From contig NZ_VWXX01000011.1 of NCBI RefSeq assembly GCF_008632335.1, positions 1 to 64,000 on the forward strand: DNA of 64,000 bases. Reading direction: 5' to 3'. Below, in pieces: positions 63,543 to 64,000 of the stretch. The stretch comes from Thiohalocapsa marina. Lineage in GTDB: Bacteria > Pseudomonadota > Gammaproteobacteria > Chromatiales > Chromatiaceae. Positions within the stretch are counted from its first letter, which is position 1; each line of letters begins with the position of its first letter. The notes below the pieces were generated by a model. The model was not told where the DNA came from and did no database searches. It worked only from the letters and a program-made list of their open reading frames with translations. Position numbers and translations under genes: made by a program.

Positions 63543-64000
63543 TTACGGCTCACATGACATGGCCTTGGCGAGGCGACTGGCATACTTGCCTGGCAGGTTT
63601 TTGATGTAAGTATCGAGAAAGTAAAAGCTGCCTACTGGCTGAGGAGGCCTGCGCGGGTCAAGTTCGGGCAGGGGCTTGCGCCATACCTCGAAGTCGATGC
63701 GATTGTACGCCAATGGGTTGGCGTAGACAATGCAGTCCGCCCGGTCATCGATCCAAGCGACGACGTTCCCTTCTTTTGTGCGCTGGAAGCCGAGCGAGGT
63801 GAGGCGATCATCGGCGGTTTTGAGTTGGTTGGCATCGCGTAGCGGTGCCCAGAGGACGATCACGTCAGCAAGCTGGGGCTGCGCGAAAGGGGAGATGCGG
63901 TAGATGGTCTCGGCCTTGCGCCGCTTGACCAGTGCCTGACGTTCTTGCGCTTGTTGGGCGGGAATGTAGGTGGCCCACTCGGCCCGAGCTTGGTCGATCA
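63543..64000 (-). CDS. Hypothetical protein, 5' end outside the window
   Basis: The frame is open to the right edge, reading IDQARAEWATYIPAQQAQERQ at the border, and ends at 63543; a GTG at 63863 is only internal. Middle stretch FQRTKEGNVVAWIDDRADCIVYANPLAYNRIDFEVWRKPLP. No family recognised. It is convergent with the gene at 62986. Confidence 0.6.
   Translation of the reverse strand, partial: IDQARAEWATYIPAQQAQERQALVKRRKAETIYRISPFAQPQLADVIVLWAPLRDANQLKTADDRLTSLGFQRTKEGNVVAWIDDRADCIVYANPLAYNRIDFEVWRKPLPELDPRRPPQPVGSFYFLDTYIKNLPGKYASRLAKAMSCEP

Overview
The window is a 64-kb piece of a GC-rich gammaproteobacterial chromosome. The order tpiA-secG-tRNA-Leu-nuoA..N, the divergent argH/hemC-hemD pair, smpB, hrpA and ubiD fit a Chromatiales/Ectothiorhodospiraceae-like organism; this placement is inferred from gene content and order only. 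Codon use is strongly GC-biased except in roughly 53.4-60.5 kb, which is clearly AT-richer and looks acquired.

Layout. (1) 0.24-17.3 kb, minus strand: tpiA, secG, tRNA-Leu(GAG) with its terminator, then a complete 14-gene complex I operon (nuoA to nuoN) with its own sigma70-like promoter and a terminator after nuoN. (2) 17.4-25.9 kb: smpB on the plus strand, a 7-bp tandem array and a large palindromic element, then a minus-strand run of a hybrid histidine kinase, hrpA and a DUF3501 gene. (3) 25.9-32.9 kb: a very large PAS/histidine kinase/receiver/Hpt/receiver/GGDEF phosphorelay protein, a universal stress protein, a TauD-like dioxygenase and a membrane-anchored hypothetical. (4) 33-41.4 kb: housekeeping genes ubiD, an RRM protein, a glycine-zipper lipoprotein, a Rap1a/Tai-like exported protein, a YeeZ-like SDR, a ferredoxin-flavin reductase, hemD, hemC and argH. 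(5) 41.4-47.8 kb: accessory genes, two of them broken. One is an AAA/PD-(D/E)XK gene with an internal deletion; the other is a winged-helix-PAS-GGDEF-EAL gene with a single-base frameshift. (6) 48.3-60.2 kb: a defence-type island with a type I restriction-modification operon (hsdM-hsdS-hsdR), an ArdC-type antirestriction/metallopeptidase gene, a short unknown gene, a DUF2726-like nuclease, and a DEDDh 3'-5' exonuclease fused to a long LRV-type repeat array. (7) 60.5-64 kb: an XRE regulator, several unknown or small membrane-protein genes, and one gene running off the end.

How the genes work together. The first third is respiratory chain and translation housekeeping (complex I, SecG, SmpB). 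The middle combines ubiquinone and haem biosynthesis (ubiD, hemC, hemD) with two-component/c-di-GMP signalling: two hybrid kinases face each other across about 116 bp, and one carries an intact GGDEF output. The island is the part most likely to hold something undescribed. The exonuclease-LRV fusion and the DUF2726-like nuclease, both AT-rich and next to a type I RM system and ArdC, are my best candidates for new anti-phage or anti-plasmid effectors. No phenotype can be read from sequence alone.
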